A stretch of DNA of 15,821 nt from NCBI GenBank assembly GCA_937941745.1, contig CALDGV010000679.1, positions 1 to 15,821 on the forward strand. Direction: 5' to 3'. The number at the start of each line of letters is the position of its first letter. Positions within the stretch are counted from its first letter, which is position 1. Shown piece after piece: positions 7,319 through 15,770 of this stretch. The notes under the pieces are model-generated. The model had not been told where the DNA came from. It saw only the letters and a list, made by a program, of their open reading frames with translations, and did not search any database. The stretch comes from an uncultured Prosthecobacter sp. GTDB lineage: Bacteria > Verrucomicrobiota > Verrucomicrobiia > Verrucomicrobiales > Verrucomicrobiaceae. The position numbers and the translations under genes are program-made.

Positions 7319-8365
7319 CTACTTTTCAGCAGGCTTGGCAGGCAGCCAGGCTTCCTGTGCTCCGGCCCTCGTCAGCACATCACGCAGCAACACGATCTTA
7401 CCGTTCTGCCTTTTGCTCTCCTGGGCGGCCTCCATGAAGGCGTAGATTTCCAGGGTCTGCCTGGCGCTGACTGGAGGCTGCTTGGTCTGGAAGAATTTGA
7501 TGATCTCACGCAGCAGCGGGGTGTAATCCCCCTGGCTGGTCTGTTCCGTGATCTTTTCCTGGCCAAACCGGATCAGCTTGTAGCTGGTCGAGCCCATCGG
7601 CAGCGTGTGCAGGGCATAGAGCGTGCCGAGGCGGCCGCCCTCCCACAATCCGGTGACGACCGAGACGTCAGGTGCCGAGGTGCGCTCCACGCTCAGGCAG
7701 CCAGAACCCATGACGGTGAACAGGGCTTCGGCGGAATGGATGCCGTAAAAAAACAGGTCTGGATGATGTGGGAGAAGCGGGGCCGGACCGTAGGACAGGG
7801 CCGCGCGTGCAGGCAGCTTTTCCGAGTTGGCCACTTCCACGACACCGGGCCACCAGCGTGTGGCAGAGGCGCTGAAGATCGGCATCTTGGCAGCCTCCGA
7901 GAGCTTGTAGATCTCCACGGCATCCTTGAGGCTTGCCGCCACGGGCTTGTCGAGAAAGACCGGCTTGCCTGCACCCGCCGCGATGACCTGCTTGACCTGG
8001 TCCAGGTGGGGCCTGCCATCCACGCTGAGGATCATGAGGGCGTCTGCAGCCGCGCAGACCTCGGGGATGGAATTCATGATCTTCACGCCAAACTTGTCCC
8101 GCAGAATGGCGGTGAAGCCTTCCACTCTTGTGGCGCTTTCAGGCAGGTCCGGACTGCCGCCAGGAAAGGCCGCCACGACACGTGCGCCGGGCACATGGTT
8201 TGGGTTGGCAGGATCGTTGAGGCGCAGCGTGAACTGCTCAGAGTGGGAGGTATCGAGGCCAATGAGCCCGATGCGGAGGTTCTCGGCCATGGCGGAAACG
8301 GCAGACAGCAGGGTCGCTAGGGAAATCAGGATGAGTTGATGGAGTCTCAAAGCGCGCATGGGCAT
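7319..8365 (-). CDS. Exported Gfo/Idh/MocA-family oxidoreductase-like protein
   Basis: The 348-residue protein begins with a Sec-type signal peptide (R4 and R7, hydrophobic 11-22, likely cleavage after SAMA at 27) and lacks a twin-arginine motif. A Rossmann-like domain follows: LRIGLIGLDTSHSEQF (30-45), then ALMILSVDGRPHLDQV and VFLDKPVAAS (DKP at 139-141). That last segment corresponds to the (E/D)KP motif of the Gfo/Idh/MocA family. The usual GxGxxG loop reads GLDTSH (36-41), so two of its three glycines are replaced. NAD(P) binding is therefore uncertain, especially outside the cytoplasm. The substrate is unknown; relatives act on sugars and cyclitols. It lies 21 bp after the M29 aminopeptidase gene and is probably cotranscribed. 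The gap contains a direct repeat TCTCGGA (8365-8371, 8374-8380). A second ATG at 8359 is possible. Confidence 0.85.
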   Translation of the reverse strand: MPMRALRLHQLILISLATLLSAVSAMAENLRIGLIGLDTSHSEQFTLRLNDPANPNHVPGARVVAAFPGGSPDLPESATRVEGFTAILRDKFGVKIMNSIPEVCAAADALMILSVDGRPHLDQVKQVIAAGAGKPVFLDKPVAASLKDAVEIYKLSEAAKMPIFSASATRWWPGVVEVANSEKLPARAALSYGPAPLLPHHPDLFFYGIHSAEALFTVMGSGCLSVERTSAPDVSVVTGLWEGGRLGTLYALHTLPMGSTSYKLIRFGQEKITEQTSQGDYTPLLREIIKFFQTKQPPVSARQTLEIYAFMEAAQESKRQNGKIVLLRDVLTRAGAQEAWLPAKPAEK

Positions 8366-8386
8366 CTCGGACGTCTCGGATTTAGA

Positions 8387-9484
8387 TCAATTCAGGGGCT
8401 TCAGCTCGGGCAGCGTGAATTTGCCGTCCTTGCGGATCAGCTTGCCATCGAACCAGATTTCGCCGCCGCCATAGTCGGGGCGCTGGATGTTCACCAGATC
8501 CCAGTGAACCTGGCTGCGGTTGCCATTGTCGGCGATGCCTTCGTAGGCCTGTCCTGGTGTGAAATGGAAGCTGCCCGCGATCTTCTCGTCGAAAAGGATG
8601 TCGCGCATTGGCTCGCGGATCTCGCGGTTGAAGCCGATGGCGAACTCCCCGATGTAGCGGGCGCCTTCATCGCTGTCGAAGATCTTGTTGATCGCTGCCG
8701 TGTTGTTCGCCGTGGCGTTGACGATCCTGCCCTTGGAGAACTCCAGCTTCACGCTGTCAAACGCGATGCCCTGGTAGATGGTCGGGGCATTGTAACTGAT
8801 GACGCCTTCCACGCTGTCCCTCACCGGGGCGCTGAACACTTCGCCATCCGGAATGTTGTGGCGTCCGCCGCAGGCGATGGCCTTCAGTCCTTTCAGGCTG
8901 AAGCGCAGATCGGTGCCCGGGCCCTTGATGTGGACGTCCTTGGTCTTGTCCATCAGCTTCTTCAGCTGGTTCATGGCAGGGAGGAGCGCGGCGTAGTCCA
9001 GCAGGCAGACCCTGAAGAAAAAGTCTTCGAAGGCCTGGGTGCTCATGCCGGCCTGCTGCGCCATGGCCGAGGTGGGCCAGCGCAGCACGCACCAGCGGGT
9101 GTTGTTCACGCGCTCGTTCTGAAAGGGGCGGAGCTTCGACATCACCATCTTCATCTTCTCGGCGGGCACATCGCTGTTCTCGGTGATGTTGTGGCTGCCG
9201 CGCACCGCGATGTAGCAGTCCATCTTCTTCATCAGCTCCAGGTTGTGCTGAGCGATGACCTCATACTGGGCTTCCGAGGCATGCATCATCATCTCCCGTG
9301 TGACGGTGGTGTCGTGCAGGTGGATCAACGGATGCGCCTTGGCTTCCACGACCGCCCGGATCAGTGCCTGTGCCACATGGTTGGGCACGTCAAAACAGTC
9401 GATCCAGACAAAATCCCCCTTCTTCACCTGGGTGGAATAGCGGATGAGGGTGCGGGCCAGCTGATCGATGCGGGGGTCGTGCAT
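8387..9484 (-). CDS. M29-family (aminopeptidase T/AmpS-type) metallo-aminopeptidase
   Basis: The 365-residue cytoplasmic protein matches the M29 family of dinuclear-metal aminopeptidases. The N-terminal domain begins [22 protein letters not shown]. The C-terminal domain carries the likely metal ligands: E215 in [12 protein letters not shown]280 in GEFAIGFN, H307 in [11 protein letters not shown] (with Y314), and H327/D329 in SQVHWDLV. The family removes N-terminal residues from peptides with broad specificity; the precise substrate is unknown. Length is slightly shorter than the roughly 410 residues of AmpT/AmpS. No SD is present; a TATAAG hexamer ends 5 nt before the ATG, suggesting a leaderless mRNA. 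The exported Gfo/Idh/MocA gene follows in the same direction. Confidence 0.9.
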   Translation of the reverse strand: MHDPRIDQLARTLIRYSTQVKKGDFVWIDCFDVPNHVAQALIRAVVEAKAHPLIHLHDTTVTREMMMHASEAQYEVIAQHNLELMKKMDCYIAVRGSHNITENSDVPAEKMKMVMSKLRPFQNERVNNTRWCVLRWPTSAMAQQAGMSTQAFEDFFFRVCLLDYAALLPAMNQLKKLMDKTKDVHIKGPGTDLRFSLKGLKAIACGGRHNIPDGEVFSAPVRDSVEGVISYNAPTIYQGIAFDSVKLEFSKGRIVNATANNTAAINKIFDSDEGARYIGEFAIGFNREIREPMRDILFDEKIAGSFHFTPGQAYEGIADNGNRSQVHWDLVNIQRPDYGGGEIWFDGKLIRKDGKFTLPELKPLN

Positions 9485-9489
9485 ACTTG

Positions 9490-9518
9490 CTTATAACGGT
9501 CAGTGCCGAAGATGGTAA
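9490..9518 (-). promoter_or_regulatory. Candidate promoter of the M29 aminopeptidase gene, possibly leaderless
   Basis: Reading the minus strand, TTACCA (9518-9513, four of six -35 matches) is followed after 17 bp by TATAAG (9495-9490, five of six -10 matches). The ATG begins 6 nt after the -10, where transcription would be expected to start. The mRNA would thus have essentially no 5' leader, consistent with the missing SD. Confidence 0.5.
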
Positions 9519-9548
9519 ACAGGATTTTGTCACGCGCCCATCCTGTTT
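9517..9548. promoter_or_regulatory. 9-bp perfect inverted repeat upstream of the M29 promoter
   Basis: AAACAGGAT (9517-9525) and ATCCTGTTT (9540-9548) are perfect complements with a 14-nt spacer. Two more pairs (GG 9514-9515 with CC 9549-9550) form across one bulged T. No T run follows on the minus strand, so it is not a standard terminator for hrpA. It touches the candidate -35, which suits an operator or activator site. The rest of the hrpA-M29 gap (9549-9601) shows nothing I can identify. Confidence 0.4.
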
Positions 9549-9601
9549 CCGGCGGCGTCTGCTTTTGGGGGCGGGCTTCCCGTGTTCGCCAGCGCGTGAG
9601 G

Positions 9602-12600
9602 CTACCCTAGAAGCGCCTCCAGGCGCTTGATGCTCACCGGCTGGGCGGTGCCCAGCTCCTGGGCGAAGATGGACACGCGGAACTCCTCAAACAGCCAGCG
9701 AAAGGCCTCGCGGTTCGCATCGGAGACTTCGCGGAGCCAGTCGGCAAAGTCGGAGATGGCCAGGGCTTTGTCGCGGTCCTTGGCGGGGTTCAGCGTGGCG
9801 CGTTCGGCGCGCACCTGAATGGCTTTCAAGTAGCGAGGCAGGTGCTGGAGCTGGGCATGCGGGGTGATGAGGAGCACATCGGGCGGCAGCAGCCGGGCGA
9901 GGTCCTGCTCCAGGCCCGGATACCGGTGCTTGGCGGCTAAAACCTTGGTTTTGATGTCCTCGCAGGTTTTCAGCAGGTCGCGTGTGCGGTGGGCGAGGAG
10001 GGGGAAGTCCCGTCTGGCTGCCTCGCACATGGTCTGGAAGCGCTTCTGCGTCAGTGGCAGCACGGGGTCCAGCCGCAGGGCATGGGCCAGGATATGCTCC
10101 TGGGCCTGCTGGGATAGGGCAGCCACCGTCGCGGGCTTGGCCTGGAGTTGGGTCAGTGCATCGAAACCCTTCGCCACTGGGATGGCGCGGCCATTGTCCA
10201 TGCCGCGCAGCTCCTTGTTCAGCCAGGCGATGTCCTTGCTCAGGGCCATCTCTGCCAGGACGCGGATGCCTGCGGGTGAGCTGCGCAGCGCTTCGGCGGC
10301 GGTTTTAAAAAGCCGCACATCCACCTCTCGTCCGTCACGCAGGCTGAGGCCAGGAAAGCCATGCACTGGGGCACCAGCAATTTCCTCGATGAGCAGGCTC
10401 TGTGGCAGGTCGCCAAAGGTCCAGCCGTTCACGGCATACTTTTCATGCTGCTGCACGGCCTTCTCCCAGGCGTTGGACTTGGGCGTTTCCTTTTTCAGCT
10501 TGGTCTGAACCTCGCGCAGGTCGCGGCTGGCAAGCAGGGGCTGCTTGTCCTTGGCAATCACCTCCAACCTGGGGCGCAGATGCGGCGGAATGCAGTCGGC
10601 GGGCCAGTCTTTGGCAGTCACTTCGGCGCGGAAGATGAACTGAAGATGCTCGGCCAGGGCTTCCAGGAAGTCGCCGCGCTTCGGCTTGAACTCCCGCACG
10701 ATCTTCCGCGCGCTGGCCTCCAGCGGCATGAAGAGGCTGCGCTTCTGCTTGGGCAGGGCCTTCAGCAGAGTGGTGATCAGTTCCTCCCTCAGGCCAGGCA
10801 CCATCCATTGCAGTTCGGCGCTGGTCAGCTGGCTGGCCACGGGCAGCGGCACCTGCACCGTCACGCCGTCGTCCTCCTGCCCCGGCTTGTAGGCATAGGT
10901 CAGCGGCAGCACGCTGTTCGCCACCTGCGCCTGCTCGGGGAATTGCTGGAGGTCGGCGCTCAGGTCATCGCCGCCCGTCAGGTCCTCCTCGTGCGCGACG
11001 AGGAAGTTGGGCTCTGTCTTCACGCGCTCATTCACGAGCTTGTTCAGGTCGTGGATGGAGGAGATGGAGAGCCCGTGCAGCCGCACGCGGTAGAATTCGA
11101 AGAGCTTTTCCTCGATGGCATACACGCGGGAGCTTCTCACCCGCGTGAGCGCTGCCTCGAGACGCGTGCGCAGCTTTTGGTTCAGCTCAAAGAAGCGGTG
11201 TGGCACATGCGCGCCCTCCTCCAGCAGGGCACCGCGGATGAAGATCTGCGTGGCTCCGAGCGGGTCGATCTTGCCGAAGTCGATCTTCCTCCGTAGCACC
11301 TCAAGTCCGTGCAGGATGAGGCGTTCATTCACCAGCACGCGGCCCGCCTTTGCGCTCCAGTGTGGCTCGGCATACTTGCGCTCCAAAAGATGCGCTCCGA
11401 GCTCGGCGGCCCACTCCGGGTTGATGCCCGCGAGGGTCCGCGCAAAGAGCTGCGAGGTTTGCACGATCTCCGCCGCCACGATCCACAGCGGCTGCTTCGT
11501 CTTCTCCTGCCCGGGCTTGGCGTTCTTTTCCCGGCGTTCGTAGAGGTTGGAGCCGGGGAAAACCATGACCTCGCGGTTTCCGGCGGCCTTGTAGAGGTTC
11601 CTCTCCTGCCGCAGGGCGATGTGGCCCAGGTGCCCGGCCAGGATGGACTTGTGCAGCAGGTCGGAGGGGTTCGGCTTTTCCACCTTGGGAGGAACTGTCT
11701 CCGGCGCTTGGCCGCTGCGCCTGCCTTCTCCAAAGGTGTCCCGAAGCTGTGCCCACACATCCCGCCACTCCGTCATGCGGGTGAAGGAAAGGAAATTCTC
11801 CCGGCAGAAACGGCGCAGGGCGTTTTTGCCGCTGCTTCCAGGCTCTGGCGCGGCGTTCCAGATCTTCAGCAGCGTCATGAAGTCGCTCTCCGGGCTGGCG
11901 AACTTCTTGTGCGCGGCGTTGGCCAGCTCGCGCTTGTCCTCAGGCCGTTCGCGTGGGTCGGGGATGCTCAGTCCGGCGGCCAGGATCAGCATGTCCTCCA
12001 GGCAGCCCTCCTGACGCGCCTGGAGCAGCATCCTGCCCAGCGTGGGATCGAGCGGCAGGGCGGCCAGCTCATGACCGCGCTCGGTCATCTCATGCGTGTC
12101 GCTCAGCGCACCCAGCTCATGCAGCAGGTCATAGCCCGCGCGGATCGCGGAGCCGCTCGGCGGCTGGAGGAAGGGGAAGTCCTCGATCTCGCCAAGCTTG
12201 AAGGCCTTCATGCGCAGGATGACCTCGGCGAGATTGCTGCGCTGGATCTCGGGCTGGGTGAACTTGGGCCGCTTGTTGAAATCCTCCTCGCTGAAAAGGC
12301 GCACGCAGAGGCCGTCCCGCACACGCCCGGCACGTCCCGCGCGCTGGTTGGCGCTGCTTTGGGAGACATCCTCCACCGGCAGCCGCTTCGTCCGCGTGCG
12401 TGGATTGTAGCGGCTCAGGCGGGCCAGCCCGGTGTCCACCACGGCGGCGATGCGCGGCACGGTGATGGAGGTTTCGGCGACGTTCGTGGCGATGATGACG
12501 CGCCGTTTGGGCCCGGGGGAAAACACGCGCTGCTGCTCCTGCGAGGCCATGCGGCCAAAGAGCGCCAGCACCTCGAAGCTGCTGCCAAGCCGCCCTTGCA

Positions 12601-13324
12601 GCGCATCGCGGCATTCGCGGATGTCGCGCTCCGTCGGCATGAAGACGAGCACATCACCATCAGCCGTCTCGATCAGCACATCCTCCGTGGCGCGGATGGC
12701 GGCATCCAGGTGCGTGGGGTCTTCATCATCCTCTCCCACCGGACGGTAGCGGATCTCCACCGGGTAAAGGCGGCCCGAAACCTCGATGATCGGCGCGCCA
12801 CCAAAGTGCCGGCTGAAGAGCTCCGTGTCGATCGTGGCCGAGGTGACCACGATCTTCAGGTCTGGCCGCCTGGGCAGCAGCGTCTTCAGGTAGCCGAGCA
12901 GGAAGTCGATGTTGAGCGAGCGCTCATGCGCCTCGTCCAGAATGAGCATCGAGTAGGCGCGCAGCAGCGGATCACTCTGGATTTCCGCCAGCAGGATGCC
13001 GTCGGTCATGAACTTCACCTTCGTGTCAGCGCTGGTGTCATCGGCGAAGCGCATCTTGCAGCCCACCAGGCCACCCCAGCGCACGTTCAGCTCCTCCGCC
13101 ACCCTTCTGGAGACGGACATCGCCGCCACACGGCGTGGCTGCGTGCAGCCGATCTGGCCGCGGCCCTCCTCCAGCACCTCCAGGCACATCTTGGGCAGCT
13201 GCGTCGTCTTGCCCGAGCCCGTTTCTCCCGCGAGCACGACGACCTGATGCCCACGGATGGCCGCCAGGATGTCCTCACGGCGTGCGGTGATCGGCAGGTC
13301 TTCGGGGTAGCGGATCGTGAACAC
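9602..13324 (-). CDS. hrpA: DEAH-box ATP-dependent RNA helicase HrpA
   Basis: This 1240-residue protein is a full-length bacterial HrpA-type helicase, acting on RNA and, in E. coli, on stalled ribosomes and mRNA processing. Helicase motifs are intact: GETGSGKT (33-40), TQPRR (61-65), DEAH (130-133), SAT (162-164), TNVAETSIT (about 280-288) and QRAGRAGR (327-334). The helicase-associated (HA2)/OB region and the long DUF3418-type C-terminal half typical of HrpA follow. It begins at FTIRYPEDLPITARREDIL, so it lacks the roughly 80-90 residue N-terminal extension of E. coli HrpA (about 1300 residues). The start is GTG at 13324, the only start after an in-frame TGA at 13333-13331, which is the gatA stop. 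The 6-nt gap indicates cotranscription with gatA. Confidence 0.97.
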   Translation of the reverse strand: MFTIRYPEDLPITARREDILAAIRGHQVVVLAGETGSGKTTQLPKMCLEVLEEGRGQIGCTQPRRVAAMSVSRRVAEELNVRWGGLVGCKMRFADDTSADTKVKFMTDGILLAEIQSDPLLRAYSMLILDEAHERSLNIDFLLGYLKTLLPRRPDLKIVVTSATIDTELFSRHFGGAPIIEVSGRLYPVEIRYRPVGEDDEDPTHLDAAIRATEDVLIETADGDVLVFMPTERDIRECRDALQGRLGSSFEVLALFGRMASQEQQRVFSPGPKRRVIIATNVAETSITVPRIAAVVDTGLARLSRYNPRTRTKRLPVEDVSQSSANQRAGRAGRVRDGLCVRLFSEEDFNKRPKFTQPEIQRSNLAEVILRMKAFKLGEIEDFPFLQPPSGSAIRAGYDLLHELGALSDTHEMTERGHELAALPLDPTLGRMLLQARQEGCLEDMLILAAGLSIPDPRERPEDKRELANAAHKKFASPESDFMTLLKIWNAAPEPGSSGKNALRRFCRENFLSFTRMTEWRDVWAQLRDTFGEGRRSGQAPETVPPKVEKPNPSDLLHKSILAGHLGHIALRQERNLYKAAGNREVMVFPGSNLYERREKNAKPGQEKTKQPLWIVAAEIVQTSQLFARTLAGINPEWAAELGAHLLERKYAEPHWSAKAGRVLVNERLILHGLEVLRRKIDFGKIDPLGATQIFIRGALLEEGAHVPHRFFELNQKLRTRLEAALTRVRSSRVYAIEEKLFEFYRVRLHGLSISSIHDLNKLVNERVKTEPNFLVAHEEDLTGGDDLSADLQQFPEQAQVANSVLPLTYAYKPGQEDDGVTVQVPLPVASQLTSAELQWMVPGLREELITTLLKALPKQKRSLFMPLEASARKIVREFKPKRGDFLEALAEHLQFIFRAEVTAKDWPADCIPPHLRPRLEVIAKDKQPLLASRDLREVQTKLKKETPKSNAWEKAVQQHEKYAVNGWTFGDLPQSLLIEEIAGAPVHGFPGLSLRDGREVDVRLFKTAAEALRSSPAGIRVLAEMALSKDIAWLNKELRGMDNGRAIPVAKGFDALTQLQAKPATVAALSQQAQEHILAHALRLDPVLPLTQKRFQTMCEAARRDFPLLAHRTRDLLKTCEDIKTKVLAAKHRYPGLEQDLARLLPPDVLLITPHAQLQHLPRYLKAIQVRAERATLNPAKDRDKALAISDFADWLREVSDANREAFRWLFEEFRVSIFAQELGTAQPVSIKRLEALLG

Positions 13325-13330
13325 GGACGA

Positions 13331-14752
13331 TCAGGCTTTCTCGAAGGCGTCGGCCACACGCAGCACCGTCACTTCATCCAGCGGCTTGCCGACGATCTGC
13401 AGCCCCACGGGGAGCTGCTTGCCGCCTTCTTCCGCCGTTCCGCAGGGAATGCTGATGCCCGGCAGGCCGGCCAGGTTCACGGGAATGGTGAAGATGTCCT
13501 CCAGGTAGGCGGCCAGCGGGTTGTCCTTCAGCTCTCCCAGTTTGTGCGCGGGCGTGGGGCTCGTGGGACTCACGATCACATCCACCTGCTCAAAGGCCTT
13601 CTCAAAGTCCTGCCGGATCAGGGTGCGGGCACGCTGGGCCTTGAGGTAGTAGGCGTCGTAGTAGCCGCTGCTCAGCACGTAGGTGCCCAGCAGGATGCGG
13701 CGCTTCACTTCGGGTCCGAAGCCCTCTTCACGGCTCATCATGTAGTGCTCCAGAAGGTCCGTCGCATTCGCCGAGCGGTGGCCGTAGCGCACGCCGTCAA
13801 AGCGGGCCAGGTTTGCGGAAGCCTCCGCCGGGGCGATGATGTAGTAGGTGCTCACGCCCACGTCCGTGTGCGGCAGGCTGATCTCCACCGGGATCGCGCC
13901 CAGGCTCTCGAGCTTCCGGATGGCGGCATTCACGCTGGCGGAGACACCGGCATGGATGCCAGAGATGAAATATTCCTTCGGCAGGCCGATGCGCAGTCCC
14001 TTGATGTCACGGCCCAGAGCCGAGGTGAAGTCCGGCACGCTCACGTCCAGCGAGGTGGAATCGCGCGCATCCTTGCCGCAAAGGTGGTTCAGCAGCAGCG
14101 CGGCATCCTCCACCGTCTTGGTGATGGGCCCGATTTGGTCGAGCGATGAGGCGAAGGCGACCAGGCCGTAGCGTGAAATCCGGCCGTAGGTCGGCTTGAT
14201 GCCCACGCAGCCGCAGAGCGCCGCAGGTTGGCGGATGGAGCCGCCCGTGTCAGAACCGAGCGTGGCGATGGCGAGGTTGCCCGCCACAGCCGCCGCGCTG
14301 CCGCCGCTGGAGCCGCCCGGAATACGCTCGAGGTCGCGCGGGTTGCGGGTCACGCCAAGGGCGGAGTTCTCCGTGGAGGACCCCATGGCAAACTCGTCCA
14401 TGTTCAGCCGACCAAAGGGCACGGCACCGGCTCCACGCAGGCGGGTGATGGCTCCAGCATCGTAGGGGGCCGTGTAGTTCTCCGCCAGCATCCGGGAACC
14501 GCAGGTGCAGGGCTGGCCCGTGACGTTGATGTTGTCCTTGATGCCCACCGGGATGCCTCCCAGCGGCTGGGAAAGGTCCGCGCGGTCCGCTTCGGCCAGC
14601 GCCTTGTCCGCATCCCAGCTCAGGTAGGCGCCCAGCGTTTCGTTCTGCGCCTCGATGGCCCTGGCAACATCATTCACGATGTCACGAGGTGAGATTTCCT
14701 TGGCAACAAGCTGCCGACGAAGGCTGGCAATGGTCTGGGAGGCGAGGGACAT
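13331..14752 (-). CDS. gatA: Asp-tRNA(Asn)/Glu-tRNA(Gln) amidotransferase subunit A
   Basis: GatA is the amidase subunit of GatCAB, which amidates Glu-tRNA(Gln) and/or Asp-tRNA(Asn) with ammonia from glutamine. I start it at the ATG at 14752 (MSLASQTIASLRR, 473 residues), which matches family N-termini. A TTG 21 bp further upstream would add seven residues. The amidase-signature triad is present: K72 in PVGIKDNI, cis-Ser S148 in PGGSSGGSA, and nucleophile S172 in GSDTGGSIRQPA. FGRLNMDEFAMGSSTENSA and the GLPKEYF segment are typical GatA. gatC lies 46 bp upstream and hrpA 6 bp downstream, all on the same strand. gatB is not in the window, so the third subunit must be encoded elsewhere. Confidence 0.97.
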   Translation of the reverse strand: MSLASQTIASLRRQLVAKEISPRDIVNDVARAIEAQNETLGAYLSWDADKALAEADRADLSQPLGGIPVGIKDNINVTGQPCTCGSRMLAENYTAPYDAGAITRLRGAGAVPFGRLNMDEFAMGSSTENSALGVTRNPRDLERIPGGSSGGSAAAVAGNLAIATLGSDTGGSIRQPAALCGCVGIKPTYGRISRYGLVAFASSLDQIGPITKTVEDAALLLNHLCGKDARDSTSLDVSVPDFTSALGRDIKGLRIGLPKEYFISGIHAGVSASVNAAIRKLESLGAIPVEISLPHTDVGVSTYYIIAPAEASANLARFDGVRYGHRSANATDLLEHYMMSREEGFGPEVKRRILLGTYVLSSGYYDAYYLKAQRARTLIRQDFEKAFEQVDVIVSPTSPTPAHKLGELKDNPLAAYLEDIFTIPVNLAGLPGISIPCGTAEEGGKQLPVGLQIVGKPLDEVTVLRVADAFEKA

Positions 14753-14798
14753 GCAGGGAGAGGTCGAAATCAAAAGGGGCGGGCGGCAGGCATCGGGG

Positions 14799-15083
14799 TC
14801 ATTCGATCACCTTCGGGATCTGGAACTGGTCCATCACCCGGCGCGGAGCATTGGCCAGCGCCTCATCCTGCGTGAAGCCGGGCCGCGCCACATCCGGGCG
14901 CACCACGTCAAAGACCGGCATCGCATGCGCGCTCGGCTCCGCATCCAGGGTGTGCGAGCTCAGCTGGTCGATGTGCCCCAGGATCTGGGTCAGCTGCTGC
15001 TGGTAATGCGCCGCCTCCTCCTCGGTCAGGGCGAGGCGGGCGAGCTTGGCGACGTGGTGGATGTCGATCTGCGGAGACGGCAT
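14799..15083 (-). CDS. gatC: Asp-tRNA(Asn)/Glu-tRNA(Gln) amidotransferase subunit C
   Basis: GatC is the small subunit that wraps around GatA and stabilises the GatA-GatB interface. The chosen ATG at 15083 gives 94 residues, the usual size. It begins MPSPQIDIHHVAKLARLALTEEEAAHYQQQL, with the diagnostic HVAKLARLxL motif at residues 8-17. The C-terminal part has VVRPDVARPGFTQDEALANAPRR, matching the family's RxDxxxxxxxxExxLxNAP pattern. An in-frame upstream ATG at 15137 would add 18 residues without family similarity. The start at 15083 is preferred because AAAGGA lies 7 nt before it. mogA is upstream and gatA downstream on the same strand. Confidence 0.95.
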   Translation of the reverse strand: MPSPQIDIHHVAKLARLALTEEEAAHYQQQLTQILGHIDQLSSHTLDAEPSAHAMPVFDVVRPDVARPGFTQDEALANAPRRVMDQFQIPKVIE

Positions 15084-15090
15084 GGCGGCG

Positions 15091-15096
15091 TCCTTT
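15091..15096 (-). promoter_or_regulatory. Ribosome binding site of gatC
   Basis: On the minus strand AAAGGA sits 7 nt before the ATG at 15083. It decides between this start and the one at 15137. It is the only clear Shine-Dalgarno sequence I found in front of a gene in this window. Confidence 0.7.
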
Positions 15097-15152
15097 GTAG
15101 GCTGTGATTGCGGGCTGGCAAGCACGGGACCGCTCAAATGCCTCCGCCGCCC

Positions 15153-15638
15153 TCAGCAGCTCGTCGGCACCTTCTGCGCCAGCTTCACCGAATGCGGGAT
15201 CGCGCCCAGCACAAAGCCCAGGCAGTCCACGGCCCCCTGCGGCTTCCCCGGCAGGGCGATCACCAGGGACCGGCCCACCACCGCCGCCAGGCAGCGGGAA
15301 AGAATCGCATTTGGCGTCAGCTCCAGGGATCGCATCCGCATCAACTCGCCAAAGCCCGGGATCTCCACGCGCATGATGCCGCGGATCGCCTCCGGCGTTA
15401 CATCCCGCTCTGCGATGCCTGTGCCGCCTGTCGTCAGGATCAGGCCGCAGCCCTGGTCGCCCAGGGATTGCACCGCCATTTGGATCGCCTTCAGGTCATC
15501 TGGCACCACCACCTCGGCATGCACCTGCCAGCCCTGGGCCTCCGCAGCCTGGCGCACAGCCGGGCCGCCCAGGTCTTCATAAAGGCCCTGGCTGGCGCGG
15601 TCAGAGATGGTGATGATGCCGACAGTGATCGAATTCAT
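15153..15638 (-). CDS. mogA: Molybdopterin adenylyltransferase (MogA/MoaB family)
   Basis: The 161-residue protein adenylates molybdopterin, the step before molybdate insertion in molybdenum cofactor synthesis. Family motifs are in place: VGIITISDRAS.G.YEDLGGP (6-26), LTTGGTGI (68-75) followed by RDVTPEA with D79, the PGFGE.MR loop (94-101), AILSRC, and ALPGKPQG (128-135). The sequence around RDVTPEA...PGFGE...PNAILSR is closer to E. coli MogA than to MoaB, but MoaB proteins share these motifs. The protein is shorter than E. coli MogA (195 residues). No SD is visible. It is the first gene of the minus-strand cluster, with gatC starting 69 bp after its stop, and it is divergent from dapL. No other cofactor genes are nearby. 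Confidence 0.9.
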   Translation of the reverse strand: MNSITVGIITISDRASQGLYEDLGGPAVRQAAEAQGWQVHAEVVVPDDLKAIQMAVQSLGDQGCGLILTTGGTGIAERDVTPEAIRGIMRVEIPGFGELMRMRSLELTPNAILSRCLAAVVGRSLVIALPGKPQGAVDCLGFVLGAIPHSVKLAQKVPTSC

Positions 15639-15770
15639 GGTGGTGTGTCCGCCCTGTTGCCTGAATCCTGGTCGGAAAGCAAGCCCCGGGCCGCAGGCCG
15701 CCTACCCCCACCCCGCGCCGCTTGCATCCTCCGGCGGACTCGCCACCATGCGGCCCGTTTTTCCCCCGCC

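Noticed and set aside
8336..9496. A 386-codon open frame on the + strand
   Set aside because: It is antisense to the M29 aminopeptidase, which has all its metal-ligand motifs. The composition is shadow-like.
11309..14149. A 946-codon open frame on the + strand
   Set aside because: It lies opposite hrpA and gatA, whose minus-strand proteins have complete catalytic motifs. Its translation is rich in His, Gln, Leu and Arg with no recognisable domain, as expected for an antisense shadow in GC-rich coding DNA.
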